A stretch of DNA of 64,000 bases from Edaphobacter acidisoli (GTDB lineage: Bacteria; Acidobacteriota; Terriglobia; Terriglobales; Acidobacteriaceae). The DNA lies in the NCBI RefSeq assembly GCF_014642855.1, contig NZ_BMJB01000001.1, forward strand, positions 1,550,001 through 1,614,000, read 5' to 3'. Position numbers and translations under genes: made by a program. The stretch's first letter is position 1, and every line of letters starts with the position of its first letter. The notes beneath the pieces were generated by a model. The model was not told the origin of the DNA and did not search any database. It saw nothing but the letters and a program-made list of their open reading frames with translations. Shown piece after piece: positions 29,829 through 39,073 of this stretch.

Positions 29829-30512
29829 ATGCATCTGCCACTCACCTTCGGTCTTATTTCTGCGCTCACGGCAGCGATGCTCGTCGTACGCGTTTATTGG
29901 CAGCGCATCCCCCGCGCATTCAAGACAGCTCTGGTCGTTTTTGCCGCGGGAGTCATCATTATCTTCTTCGGTGCCTATGCGACCAAGTGGCGCATCTCTT
30001 CAGGTCGACTCAATTTCGCATTCTGCTGGGCTCTTCTGGCAAGCTGGGAAATTTTGCTGCTGCTCTTTTCCCTCCTCAAGCCACGATGGCTCACCGGCAT
30101 CATCGCAGTGGTCATGCTGCTTCCATTACTCTCTGCCAGCATTATCTTCCCGCTGGCCTCTGCCCTTGGTCCATTACCGGCCACGACCATCGATCTGGGC
30201 GACCACATTCTCAGCGAACGAACTCCATGGGGCACAGGCACATTCCGAACCACCGGCACTGATCTGACCCTTTACTACCAGCCCGCATGGATGCCGTTCC
30301 TCCGTCTCTCTCTGCGCTCGGCACGCTACTACAACGGCCAGTGCGACGCGGACGCAGCTTATGCTGTGCTCCAGCCGGATGGTTCGCACGTCCAGATGGT
30401 CTGTCCCGCAGCCTCTTACCTTCCCGCGGACTCGGCACGCACCATCACGCTCCCGCTCTATCGCTCCATGTTTCACTCTCCCATCAAGAAAGCGACATCG
30501 TCACCCCAATGA
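29829..30512 (+). CDS. membrane protein of unknown function upstream of purC
   Basis: 227 residues. Four hydrophobic segments (about 3-22, 33-50, 65-83 and 89-112) are followed by a soluble C-terminal domain of about 110 residues, probably outside the membrane. That domain has two cysteines (GQCDAD and MVCPA) that could form a disulfide. No family recognised. The stop overlaps the purC start as ATGA, so its translation is coupled to a purine gene. Start at ATG 29829, 25 bases after the smc terminator. Confidence 0.72.
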   Translation: MHLPLTFGLISALTAAMLVVRVYWQRIPRAFKTALVVFAAGVIIIFFGAYATKWRISSGRLNFAFCWALLASWEILLLLFSLLKPRWLTGIIAVVMLLPLLSASIIFPLASALGPLPATTIDLGDHILSERTPWGTGTFRTTGTDLTLYYQPAWMPFLRLSLRSARYYNGQCDADAAYAVLQPDGSHVQMVCPAASYLPADSARTITLPLYRSMFHSPIKKATSSPQ

Positions 30513-31414
30513 ACCAAGCACTCTTGCAGACCGATCTCGGCAATCTCCCCCTCACCGCACGCGGCAAGGTACGCGACATCTACTCGCTCGCTGACGATCA
30601 GCTCCTCTTTGTCGCCACCGATCGCATCTCTGCCTTCGACCACGTCCTCGGCAGCGGCATCCTCGACAAAGGTCGCATTCTCACCCAACTCTCGCGCTTC
30701 TGGTTCGACTTTCTTGCCGACATTGTCCCCAACCACGTCGTCACCGCCAACGTGCGCGAATTCCCCACTACACTCCAGCCTTACGCGGCACAGCTCGAAG
30801 GCCGCAGCATGGTGGTAAAACGTGCCGAGATGTTCCCCATCGAGTGCGTGGTGCGCGGCTATCTCTCCGGCTCTGGCTGGAAGGACTACCAGAAGACCGG
30901 CGCCGTCTGCGGTATCAAGCTTCCCGTTGGATTGCGAGAGTCCGACCGACTACCAGAGCCCATCTTCACGCCTGCCGCAAAGAACAACGTCGGTCATGAC
31001 GAGAACATTTCCTTCGACCAGGCAGGTGCCGTCATTGGCCACAAGCAGGCCGAAGAGCTCCGCGATCTGACCTTCGCCATCTACAAAAAAGCCAGCGCGC
31101 ACGCCGCCAGCAAGGGTCTTATCCTCGCCGACACTAAATTCGAATTCGGTTCCTACAACGGCAAGACCATCCTTGCCGACGAGGTGCTCACACCCGACTC
31201 TTCGCGCTACTGGCCCGCCCAGGGCTACCAGCCCGGCGGTGCTCAGCCTTCGTTCGACAAACAGTACGTCCGCGACTATCTTGAATCCATTCGCTGGAAC
31301 AAGCAGGCCCCCGCACCCTCGCTGCCCGACGAGGTCATTGCCCGGACACGCGAGAAGTATATGGAGGCCTTCTACCTTATTACGGGCCGCCAAAGCCTTA
31401 CTGAAAACGCATGA
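30509..31414 (+). CDS. purC: phosphoribosylaminoimidazole-succinocarboxamide synthase
   Basis: SAICAR synthetase: it joins CAIR and aspartate using ATP in purine synthesis. Motifs: GKVRDIY near residue 16, the TDRISAFDHVL loop, IECVVRGYLSGSGW, and LADTKFEFG, all standard. The length of 301 suits the single-domain enzyme of the type found in yeast and many bacteria. ATG at 30509 overlaps the previous gene by four bases. The open frame extends far upstream, but that part is a shadow. The downstream cvpA overlaps by four bases, recalling the cvpA-purF link in other bacteria. Confidence 0.97.
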   Translation: MNQALLQTDLGNLPLTARGKVRDIYSLADDQLLFVATDRISAFDHVLGSGILDKGRILTQLSRFWFDFLADIVPNHVVTANVREFPTTLQPYAAQLEGRSMVVKRAEMFPIECVVRGYLSGSGWKDYQKTGAVCGIKLPVGLRESDRLPEPIFTPAAKNNVGHDENISFDQAGAVIGHKQAEELRDLTFAIYKKASAHAASKGLILADTKFEFGSYNGKTILADEVLTPDSSRYWPAQGYQPGGAQPSFDKQYVRDYLESIRWNKQAPAPSLPDEVIARTREKYMEAFYLITGRQSLTENA

Positions 31415-31947
31415 CTCCGTTCGACTGGGTACTGGTCGCCATCGTCGCTTACTCCACCCTGCTGGCCTTCATGCGCGGCATCGTGCGCGAGCTTTTCGCG
31501 CTCGGAGGCCTCATCGGCGGCATCCTGCTCGCCGCATGGAACTACAGCCGCGTAGCAGCCGCGCTTGGCCGGTTCATCACCTCGCCCGAGCTGGCGCAAA
31601 CCGTGGCCTTCGTCCTCATCCTGGTCATCGTCGCCATCGCGGCCACGCTTCTCGGCAAATCCATCCATTCGACGGCCCACGCTATCGGCCTGGGCTTCTT
31701 CGACCGCCTGCTCGGTGCTGCCTTCGGCTTTGTCCGCGGATGTCTGATAGGAGTTGTGGTCCTCCTGGCGGTCGCGGCCTTCTACCCTCATTCCAAATGG
31801 ACCGAAAATTCCCGCTTAAGTTCCTATTTCCTAACCGGGGCTCATGCTGTATCCTTCGTTGTACCCTACGACCTGCGCCAGCAAGTTGTAGACGGCGCCG
31901 AGATGCTCAAGCACAAAGCACCGGATTGGATCAAACCGCTAAAATAG
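31411..31947 (+). CDS. cvpA: CvpA family membrane protein
   Basis: 178 residues with four membrane segments. The pattern FDWVLVAIVAYSTLLAFMRGIVREL (in parts) and then FFDRLLGAAFGFVRG is the CvpA signature. The family is linked to colicin V production and, more recently, to envelope stress and tolerance of bile and other stressors in enterics. It overlaps purC by four bases (ATGA) and is probably cotranscribed with it. Confidence 0.9.
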   Translation: MTPFDWVLVAIVAYSTLLAFMRGIVRELFALGGLIGGILLAAWNYSRVAAALGRFITSPELAQTVAFVLILVIVAIAATLLGKSIHSTAHAIGLGFFDRLLGAAFGFVRGCLIGVVVLLAVAAFYPHSKWTENSRLSSYFLTGAHAVSFVVPYDLRQQVVDGAEMLKHKAPDWIKPLK

Positions 31948-31984
31948 GGTCACAATAAAAAAACGGCCATCGACAGATGAGACC

Positions 31985-32290
31985 GTGAGCGAGGAAAAAC
32001 CTTTGAAGCGCGAAATGGACGGACTTGTCACTCAGATGCACGGCGCCGGCATCCCCTATGCTGAAGCCGTTCGCCAGTTTAAGAAGCGCTACATCCTTGA
32101 AGTCCTCGCGCACCACAAAGGCAACCAGTGCAAAGCCGCCGAAGAGCTCGGCATGCACCGCAACACGCTCAGCCGCACCCTCGCCGAGCTGGACATGAAC
32201 ACGGCGATGATCCGCAACGGAATGCGCCGCCCGGTAGCCAGTGAGCGCCCCGACCGCCTGCGCATCCAGAACGTCGCCAACGCCCGCTAA
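31985..32290 (+). CDS. Fis-type helix-turn-helix protein
   Basis: 101 residues with GTG start. The C-terminal half has the Fis/NtrC-type helix-turn-helix: YILEVLAHHKGNQCKAAEELGMHRNTLSRTLAEL (in parts), the classic segment found at the end of sigma-54 activators. No AAA+ or receiver domain is attached, so it is a free DNA-binding module. It lies 37 bases after cvpA and just before the secretin gene. Its targets are not shown. Small free Fis-like proteins recur in acidobacteria, as far as I know. Confidence 0.85.
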   Translation: MSEEKPLKREMDGLVTQMHGAGIPYAEAVRQFKKRYILEVLAHHKGNQCKAAEELGMHRNTLSRTLAELDMNTAMIRNGMRRPVASERPDRLRIQNVANAR

Positions 32291-32363
32291 GTTCCAGGTA
32301 CCAGTGCTCACTGGAGTACGGGCGCGCGCCATTTGCCATCGGCATCGTCTAATCTTTTAGTAG

Positions 32364-34289
32364 ATGAAGCTCCCCGCCCAGCCGCGCACCTCCGCCTTCC
32401 GGCGTTCGACGGCAGCCCTCGCGCTGGCGGGCTTCACTGCTGTTTCGCTCGCCCAGGCACCTGCAGCCAAAGGGTCAGACAAACCCTCCAAGCCTATCAG
32501 CGAGATCCTCACTACAAGCCAGCGCACCGAAGCCGACAACGCGTATCTCACCGGCGCACGCCTCTTCGAGCGCAAAGACTTCGCTGGAGCCGAGACGCAG
32601 TTCCAGAAAGCCGCCAAGCTTAATCCCTCGGACCACAACTACGCGCTCGCGGCCAACATGGCCCACACCGAACGGGTCACCGACCTGCTCCAACAAGCTG
32701 GCAAGGCACGCCTGGCCGGTCAGCAAAAGAAAGCTGATTCCCTGCTCGCCGAGGCCCGCCAGCTCGACCCTGAAAACGATATCGTCCCCGAGCGCAGCGC
32801 TGACTCTGCGCTCGCCCACGTCTTCCGTCCCGAAGCAGAGCCTTGGCTTCGCCAGGCGCCAGAACTCGCCGGCCCTATCGTGCTAGCGCCCAATGCAAGC
32901 TCGCAAAGCTTCCACATCCACACCAACGAGCAGCAACTCATCCGTCAGGTCTTCCAAACCTACGGCATTCGCCCCGTCTTCGACGAGTCCGTATCGCAGC
33001 AAAGCCTCCGCTTCGACATCGACGACGTCCACTACACGCAGGCCTCGTCGATTCTTCTCTCGATGGCGCACCTGTTCAGCGTGCCACTCGATGCCACCAG
33101 CGTCCTCATCGCCAAAGATACCCCCGACAACCGCCAGCGCTTCGAGCGCCAGCTCCAGGAAACCATCTACGTCCCCGCCGCAACCAGCGAAGAGATCGAC
33201 TCGCTTGGCAACGTCATCCGCCAGGTCTTCGGCGTCAAACAGCTCACCGTCGCAAAGGAGTCCGGCGACCTTGTCCTCCGCGCGCCCGCCGACACCCTCA
33301 AAGCCGTCAACCTCACCCTCCACGACCTGCTCGACAACACCGACGAGGTCATGATCGAGCTCCGCCTCTACACCGTCGACACCACCCGCCAGCGCCAGAT
33401 CGGCGGCCAGACCCCGCAACAGATCGGCGTCTACAGTGTCGCAAGCGAAGCGCAGCAAATAGTCAGCCAGAACCAGACCCTCGTCAACCAGGCCATCGCT
33501 CAAGGTCTCGTTCCCGCCAACGCCAGCAACGTCACCATCGCGCTCGCGCTCATCGCCTCCGGCCTCGTACAAAGCACGCTGGTCTCCAACACCATCGGCC
33601 TCTTCGGCGGCGGCCTCACCGCATCAGGGGTCACCGAAAACCAGGGCGCTGCATTCCACCTCGCACTCAACTCTTCCGATACGCGTGGCCTCGACGATAT
33701 GCAGGTCCGCGTCAGCAACCGCCAGACAGCTACCTTCCGTATCGGCACGCGCTACCCCATTACGACCGCAACCTACACCAACGGCATCAGCGGCATCTCG
33801 TCCTCTGCACTCGCAGGCGTCAACGTCAACGGCGTCCCCGCCTCGCAGCTCCTGTCACAGCTCGGCACGCAGGCCACCATCCCTGAGATCCAATACGAAG
33901 ACCTCGGCCTCACTCTCAAGGCCGTACCCTCCGTGCAGAAGTCCGGCAACATCACCATGCAGATTGACCTCAAAATCGAGTCGCTCGCAGGCACGTCGTC
34001 CAACAACATTCCCATCCTGAACAACCACTCCTTCATCTCCGACGTCACCGTACCCGACGGCGAAACCGCTGTGCTCGCCAGCTCTGTCACCCGCTCCGAA
34101 TCCGCCGCCATCGACGGCCTGCCCGGCCTTGGCGAGCTGCCCGGCTTCCAGACTCTCACCTCCGACAAGACCGCCGAGAAAGACACATCCGAGCTGCTCC
34201 TGCTGATCACCCCACATGTCGTGCGCAAGCGTCACGACCTCATCGCCAGCCCACCCGTCGTCGTCAATCTGCCTCAGGACTCAGACTGA
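32364..34289 (+). CDS. TPR-containing outer-membrane secretin (GspD/PilQ superfamily)
   Basis: 641 residues. A signal peptide (LALAGFTAVSLAQA) and TPR-like repeats (residues 55-140) come first. A region with short N-domain-like segments follows (about 180-330). The secretin homology domain comes last: ending motifs include QYEDLGLTLKAVPSV near residue 515, VPDGETAVLAS, and a final ELLLLITPHVV. It is expected to form a ring pore for a type II, type IV pilus or Tad-type system. No partner genes (GspE, F or G) are next to it. The gene overlaps the converging kinase gene by 26 bases. Confidence 0.85.
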   Translation: MKLPAQPRTSAFRRSTAALALAGFTAVSLAQAPAAKGSDKPSKPISEILTTSQRTEADNAYLTGARLFERKDFAGAETQFQKAAKLNPSDHNYALAANMAHTERVTDLLQQAGKARLAGQQKKADSLLAEARQLDPENDIVPERSADSALAHVFRPEAEPWLRQAPELAGPIVLAPNASSQSFHIHTNEQQLIRQVFQTYGIRPVFDESVSQQSLRFDIDDVHYTQASSILLSMAHLFSVPLDATSVLIAKDTPDNRQRFERQLQETIYVPAATSEEIDSLGNVIRQVFGVKQLTVAKESGDLVLRAPADTLKAVNLTLHDLLDNTDEVMIELRLYTVDTTRQRQIGGQTPQQIGVYSVASEAQQIVSQNQTLVNQAIAQGLVPANASNVTIALALIASGLVQSTLVSNTIGLFGGGLTASGVTENQGAAFHLALNSSDTRGLDDMQVRVSNRQTATFRIGTRYPITTATYTNGISGISSSALAGVNVNGVPASQLLSQLGTQATIPEIQYEDLGLTLKAVPSVQKSGNITMQIDLKIESLAGTSSNNIPILNNHSFISDVTVPDGETAVLASSVTRSESAAIDGLPGLGELPGFQTLTSDKTAEKDTSELLLLITPHVVRKRHDLIASPPVVVNLPQDSD

Positions 34290-35415
34290 CCGAGGGCTCC
34301 ACCGGCAGCCACACTGTAAACGCCGTGCCGTGCCGACTGGTGCCGCGTCGCGTTCTGAACCGAATGCTCCCGCCATGCTTCTCCACAATTCCCTTGCTCA
34401 CCCACAGCCCCAGCCCCGTGCCGGTCATCTCTTTCGTCGTCTGAAAAGGCTGGAAAAGGCGCGGCATGATTACATTGCTGATACCCTCGCCCGTATCGGC
34501 CACAGTCAGCCGCACGCCACGCGCGCCCGTGTCAGCGTCGCGTTGCCCATGCAACCGGACATACAGCATCCCTCCGCCCGGCATCGCATCCAGAGCATTG
34601 CGCACCAGATTATTAATCACCTGGCGCACCTCACCCTCCAGGCACACAATCTTTGGCGCAGCCTTCAACTTCAAATCGATTGCAACATCGCGCACCAGCA
34701 GCCGTCCTGTGTAGAGAGCCATGACCGAGCTGAGCAGCTCTGTCATGTCCACCTCCACCGGCCGCGTGTGCTGGCGATGAAAGCGCAGCGTCTGCAGCGT
34801 AATCTCGGTCACTCGCTGAAGCTCATCCTGCGCCAGCCCTGCATACTGCCGCACCTCATCCATCTCGTTGGCGTGTTGAATCAGGTAAAGCAGATTGGTG
34901 ATCGACTCCAGCGGATTGTTGATCTCATGCGCAATCGACGAAGCAAGCTGCCCAATCGAAGCAAGCTTTTCCAGCTTCCAAAGCGCCCGCTCCTCAGCAA
35001 ACATAGATCCCGCCTCACGCAACGTCACCGCAACACCTTGCTGCACGCCATCCACAACGACCGGCTCCGAGGAGATCTCTACCGCCAGTTCCATGCCATC
35101 TTTGCGAACCAGCGCGCCGGCCCAATGCCCTGCAGGCTGTTTGCCGAGAAAGATACTATGGACCTGACAACCGGCAATCTCCTCGACTTGCCCCGGACCA
35201 TGACGATGCACCAGGTCGTGCAGAACGGCGCCAAGCATCTCCTCGGGTGAAAACCCGAGCATGTCGGCGGCGGCGCGGTTGACCAACATAGAGCGCCCGT
35301 CAGGGTCGAGCCCGCAGATCCCCTCCGTGGCCGAATCGAGCAAGGCCTGCCAGTGTTCCTTTTGCCCCCAAATGGGCGGCGTCTTCGGCATCATCCATAT
35401 CTGCCCCATCGCCAT
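34264..35415 (-). CDS. PAS-domain sensor histidine kinase, cytoplasmic
   Basis: 383 residues from ATG 35415, with GAGG five bases upstream. No membrane segment. A PAS domain (residues about 20-135) precedes the kinase core: H-box His163 in SIAHEINNPL, N-box NLVRNALDAM, then DTGEGIS and TGTGLGLWVSKG. The hallmarks match the NtrB-like HisKA/HATPase class. No response regulator is adjacent, so it is an orphan kinase. Its 3' end overlaps the secretin gene on the other strand by 26 bases. Confidence 0.93.
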   Translation of the reverse strand: MAMGQIWMMPKTPPIWGQKEHWQALLDSATEGICGLDPDGRSMLVNRAAADMLGFSPEEMLGAVLHDLVHRHGPGQVEEIAGCQVHSIFLGKQPAGHWAGALVRKDGMELAVEISSEPVVVDGVQQGVAVTLREAGSMFAEERALWKLEKLASIGQLASSIAHEINNPLESITNLLYLIQHANEMDEVRQYAGLAQDELQRVTEITLQTLRFHRQHTRPVEVDMTELLSSVMALYTGRLLVRDVAIDLKLKAAPKIVCLEGEVRQVINNLVRNALDAMPGGGMLYVRLHGQRDADTGARGVRLTVADTGEGISNVIMPRLFQPFQTTKEMTGTGLGLWVSKGIVEKHGGSIRFRTRRGTSRHGTAFTVWLPVEPSVSLSPEAD

Positions 35416-35512
35416 CCGCGCCTCACGCAAGCAGCCCCTTCTCAGCAGATGAGATGCAGCTTTCGACGTTGGCGGCTGCCTGAGAGATGCAGAGTCCGCG
35501 GAGCACTCCGCG

Positions 35513-35541
35513 TTGACCTCGCGCCAGCAGACCGTTATACT
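35513..35541 (+). promoter_or_regulatory. sigma-70 promoter of the tRNA pair
   Basis: TTGACC (35513-35518), a 17-base spacer, then TATACT (35536-35541). The likely start of transcription is 7 bases before the tRNA-Gly 5' end. Confidence 0.8.
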
Positions 35542-35554
35542 TACTGAAGTGAGA

Positions 35555-35629
35555 GCGGGAGTAGCTCAGTGGTAGAGTGCTTCCTTGCCAAGGAAGATGT
35601 CGCCGGTTCGACCCCGGTCTCCCGCTCCA
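35555..35629 (+). tRNA. tRNA-Gly (anticodon GCC)
   Basis: 75 bases including an encoded 3' CCA. A seven-pair acceptor (GCGGGAG/CTCCCGC), a D-arm with AGCTCAGTGG, an anticodon loop TTGCCAA within CTTCC/GGAAG, and a T-loop GGTTCGACC are all present. It lies 70 bases before tRNA-Cys, likely in one transcript. Confidence 0.97.
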
Positions 35630-35698
35630 GAAATCCCCGCCCGCTCTACCCATCATCTACAATTCAGACGGGCTAAGATGTTGTAAGCCCACCCGCAA

Positions 35699-35773
35699 GG
35701 CGCGGTACCCAAGTGGTAAGGGAGAGGTCTGCAAAACCTTTATGCGTCGGTTCGATCCCGACCCGCGCCTCCA
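35699..35773 (+). tRNA. tRNA-Cys (anticodon GCA)
   Basis: 75 bases with encoded CCA. The acceptor is GGCGCGG/CCGCGCC, the anticodon loop is CTGCAAA and the T-loop is GGTTCGATCC. No separate promoter is visible between this and tRNA-Gly. Confidence 0.96.
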
Positions 35774-35871
35774 ACTCCTCTCAATACTTATAACGGCTAA
35801 TTCACCAGGTTCGTGCGGTCAGCCGCCAGTCGGGCACGGATACTCGGCGTGAGCTATGACCCGGTTCGGGC

Positions 35872-38208
35872 TCAGGGCACGGTGATATGCGTAGGCGTCC
35901 CATCGTAATCGAGTGAGAGATACTGCGCCGATGGGTCGGGTCCTGTGCCGTATCCAGGCCGCACAACGACTATGTGGAACGAAAGCTTCCGAGGCATGCC
36001 GACATAGCTCCCCTGGCGCGCGCCGATTTCCAGCGTTCTTGTTGCATCGTGCCAATGGATGGGCGTGATCGCATACTCGCCCTTCTCATAGTTGTAGCCA
36101 TCGCCGGCATCGTTGTAGAGATTGAAGTTTCCATCCGCTCCAGGAAATATCCGCAGCACGATCGGTGCGTCGGGCGCCTGCTCTACATACTCTCGCGCGG
36201 GGCCGAGGGGAAGAATAGAGCCAGCGCGCACGTACAACGGGATGCGATCGAGCGGCGCCTGCGCCAGGATTTGCTGTCCGCCATTCAAGCGATCGCCGGT
36301 CCAGAAGTCGTACCATCCCTCGGCCGTCGGAAGGTAGACCAGGCGCTGGCGGGAACCCTGATCCGTGACAGGTGCCACGAGAAGCGCCGGACCGAACATA
36401 AACTCGTCCGCGATATCCCGGACACGTTCGTCCTGTCTCCAGTCCATAACGAGTGGCCGCTGAATCGTGTAGTCATCGTGCGTCACTCTCCAGGCGAGCG
36501 AATAAATATAAGGTACGAGGCGCTCACGGAGCTTGTCGTAAGAGATCAGGGTTGGCGTTTGCGAACCATAGGAGAAGAGTTCGTTGGACTTGCGATGTCC
36601 GTGGGTGCGCAGTATCGGACAGAAGGTCCCGTATTCGAACCAGCGCGTGTAGGTCTCCTGATACGCAGGATCGTCTGGCTCATAACCAAAGTACCCACCG
36701 ACATCCGTGGTCCAGTAAGGCATTCCCGAGATAGCAAAATTCAAGCCAGCCGGGATCTGCCGCTTCAGCACAGAGAAGGTGGTTGCTATGTCGCCTGACC
36801 ATTCAACCGTAGAATTTCGCTGTTGCCCTGCAAAGGCAGAGCGGGTGAGGATAAAGACCCGCTTTGGACTCATCGTCCCGCGCCAATGTTGATACACATT
36901 GCCCGTGTGCATCAGCGGAAAGACATTAAGATACCGCGCCCCCGGTCCGATGGAGAGCGTCTTGTCCTCCAGCGCGCGGTCGCTTTCACCTCCCCATATC
37001 TCCGGCTCCGAACTGTCTAACCAAAAGCCATCCCAGCCTTGCTCAAAAAGTGGGTGGATGAGGTGATTCCAATAGAAGTCACGCGCTTTCGGATTCGTGG
37101 CATCATAAACGGGCGTGCCTGGAATCAGGAAGTGCTGCTGGCGCATCTCCCGATATGCATCGGAGCTTGTATCTAACATCGCCCACGTCGAAATAATGGC
37201 GTGGACATGGCTGTCATGCAGTTCGCGTAAAGCACCCGGCACATCAGGATTGGGTTTCAGGTACTCGTCGGTGTATTCCGGGTCACCCTGCTTCTTCCAC
37301 CAAAACCAATCTTGCACAATCATGTCCAGCGGCACATGCTGTGCGCGATACTCGGCGGCGATCTGTTGCAACTGCGCCGCTGATGTGTAGCGGTCTTTCG
37401 ACTGGATGAAGCCATAGGCCCACCTGGGCAGTAGCGGAGCGTCGCCCGTCAACATGCGGTAGTGATGAATCACCGCATCCATGTCTGGACCGTAGAGAAA
37501 GTAGTAGTCGATACCCGAAGTAGCATCCGCCGTGAGCTTCAATTCCCGCTGAAAACGGTTATCGAAGAGAGAGCGTGAGGCGGTGTTCCAGAGAACACCG
37601 TAGCCATTGGAAGAGAGAAGCAGCGGAATAGCAATGTCGCTATTCGTTTGAGCGAGCTCAATCACGGAGCCGCGATAATTGAAGACACCGCTCTGATGTT
37701 GTCCAAGACCGTAAAACCCTTCGGCCATTCCCGGATCAAACCGATCACTTACTTTGTACAGTGACTGCCCACCGACTTCGACGGGTGTATATCGTCGAGC
37801 AAAGCGGTGGCTCTCCTGAAGCAACACCGAACCCCCAAGACTGGAGAAGGTGAGTGCGCCGTCCGACAAAGTAGCGGAAACAATTAATGCTGAACTCTCT
37901 ATTCTGGCCTTTCCCTCTGCAACCTCAAATTTTGACGTCGAAGGCTTGCAGGCACTGACAAGCCAGGGCTCCACGCCGGGAGGCGATACCGGTCCCGCAG
38001 GCTTCGTCGTGATGTGCACGATCTCCGGCGTGCAGAACACCAGGTCAACCGCTTCCTGCTGGCTGGATAGACGCATTCCCCCGGGAATCTGCACCGCGGT
38101 TACAGGAACGGGTTGAGGTCTGTCGGACGATGTCTGCCCAATCGCAGGGGAAAGTAGAAACAACCCAGCAAATAGTAAGCTGAAAGACCCGACCCAGTTT
38201 GAACGCAT
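35872..38208 (-). CDS. glycoside hydrolase family 31 (alpha-xylosidase/alpha-glucosidase type)
   Basis: 778 residues with a signal peptide (FAGLFLLSPAIGQ). The N-terminal beta domain is followed by the TIM barrel. The nucleophile is D398 in GFWLDSSEPE and the acid/base is D473 in EWSGDIATTF. The C-terminal beta domains end with the AGDGYNYEKGEY segment typical of the DUF5110-type end. The SSEPE variant after the nucleophile is closer to alpha-xylosidases and transglucosylases than to maltase, so action on xyloglucan-type alpha-xylosyl ends is possible but not proven. It is the last gene of the minus-strand arm. Confidence 0.92.
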   Translation of the reverse strand: MRSNWVGSFSLLFAGLFLLSPAIGQTSSDRPQPVPVTAVQIPGGMRLSSQQEAVDLVFCTPEIVHITTKPAGPVSPPGVEPWLVSACKPSTSKFEVAEGKARIESSALIVSATLSDGALTFSSLGGSVLLQESHRFARRYTPVEVGGQSLYKVSDRFDPGMAEGFYGLGQHQSGVFNYRGSVIELAQTNSDIAIPLLLSSNGYGVLWNTASRSLFDNRFQRELKLTADATSGIDYYFLYGPDMDAVIHHYRMLTGDAPLLPRWAYGFIQSKDRYTSAAQLQQIAAEYRAQHVPLDMIVQDWFWWKKQGDPEYTDEYLKPNPDVPGALRELHDSHVHAIISTWAMLDTSSDAYREMRQQHFLIPGTPVYDATNPKARDFYWNHLIHPLFEQGWDGFWLDSSEPEIWGGESDRALEDKTLSIGPGARYLNVFPLMHTGNVYQHWRGTMSPKRVFILTRSAFAGQQRNSTVEWSGDIATTFSVLKRQIPAGLNFAISGMPYWTTDVGGYFGYEPDDPAYQETYTRWFEYGTFCPILRTHGHRKSNELFSYGSQTPTLISYDKLRERLVPYIYSLAWRVTHDDYTIQRPLVMDWRQDERVRDIADEFMFGPALLVAPVTDQGSRQRLVYLPTAEGWYDFWTGDRLNGGQQILAQAPLDRIPLYVRAGSILPLGPAREYVEQAPDAPIVLRIFPGADGNFNLYNDAGDGYNYEKGEYAITPIHWHDATRTLEIGARQGSYVGMPRKLSFHIVVVRPGYGTGPDPSAQYLSLDYDGTPTHITVP

Positions 38209-38293
38209 TGAATCTCCTTAAGCAGCATCCGGCGCAAATACAGGTAGACGTATGGATCGATCGGCCGCAGAAATCCTACAGCATGCTATCAAC

Positions 38294-39073
38294 TCATCTG
38301 CTTGTTGCCTGTTGAGCAGCCAGAAACTTTTCTAAGTGTGCTTTTGCCAAAGCCGGTTGATTCAGCTTCCGATAGAGCGTTGCAAGAAGATAATGAATCT
38401 GGGCATCGCTGGTATCGAGTGCAGGCAAAGTCAGGGCCCTTTCTCCTTCGACCGTGGCACCCTTGAAATCTCCCTCCTGATCTAGCCCCTTTGCAAACTC
38501 ATAGTGCGCATCGCGGGACTCTGGATTAATCTCGATTGCCCGTCGATCTTTTCTAATGCCGTCCTGCACCCGGCCGAGTGAGAACAGAAACTTCCCGTAT
38601 GCAACGAGAATCTCCGCGCTCAGCGCCGATTTCCCAGGAGAAAGATCCTCTGCTCGTTGGTAGAGCTCCAACGCCTTGGTCTCATCTCCGAGAGATTGGT
38701 AGGTCATTGCAAGATAGAACGCCGGCAATGGGCTCTCGGGAGAGAGAGTTTGAGCCTTCAAAAGTGGCGAAAGCGCCGAGTTAAAATCGTTCTGTTTGTA
38801 AAAAAGTACGCCGAGGTAGAACTGCGCCTCCTCAGAAGTTGGATCGGCCGTAATGGCGGTGATAAGGCAGCTCTTGGCAACATCCAGGCGGTGTGCAAAG
38901 GTAGCCAGCCGGGCCTTGAGAACCAGGGCCGGAACCATATATGGGTCCTCATGCAAGGCAGAATCAACTTCGCTGACTGCTTCAGAAAATTTCTGCCGGG
39001 CAAAATCCTGTTTTGCGTTCTGATAATGTTGCGCCGGACCAACTGCGAGTTGGAGTGCGAGAAACCAGATCAT
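38294..39073 (-). CDS. TPR-repeat protein linked to the CRTAC1 gene
   Basis: 259 residues, at least five TPR-like helix pairs in series (for example AVSEVDSALHEDPYMVPALV and KALELYQRAEDLSPGKSALS), and a hydrophobic N-terminus (MIWFLALQLAVGPAQ) that could be a signal peptide. The start overlaps the upstream CRTAC1 gene as ATGA, so the two are translated together. Such CRTAC1/TPR pairs recur in acidobacteria; the TPR protein probably binds partners at the envelope. No catalytic motif. Confidence 0.85.
   Translation of the reverse strand: MIWFLALQLAVGPAQHYQNAKQDFARQKFSEAVSEVDSALHEDPYMVPALVLKARLATFAHRLDVAKSCLITAITADPTSEEAQFYLGVLFYKQNDFNSALSPLLKAQTLSPESPLPAFYLAMTYQSLGDETKALELYQRAEDLSPGKSALSAEILVAYGKFLFSLGRVQDGIRKDRRAIEINPESRDAHYEFAKGLDQEGDFKGATVEGERALTLPALDTSDAQIHYLLATLYRKLNQPALAKAHLEKFLAAQQATSR

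Noticed and set aside
34216..35250. 344-codon plus-strand open frame
   Set aside because: Antisense to the histidine kinase, whose full set of motifs is present. The product is His/Arg-rich and unlike a protein.
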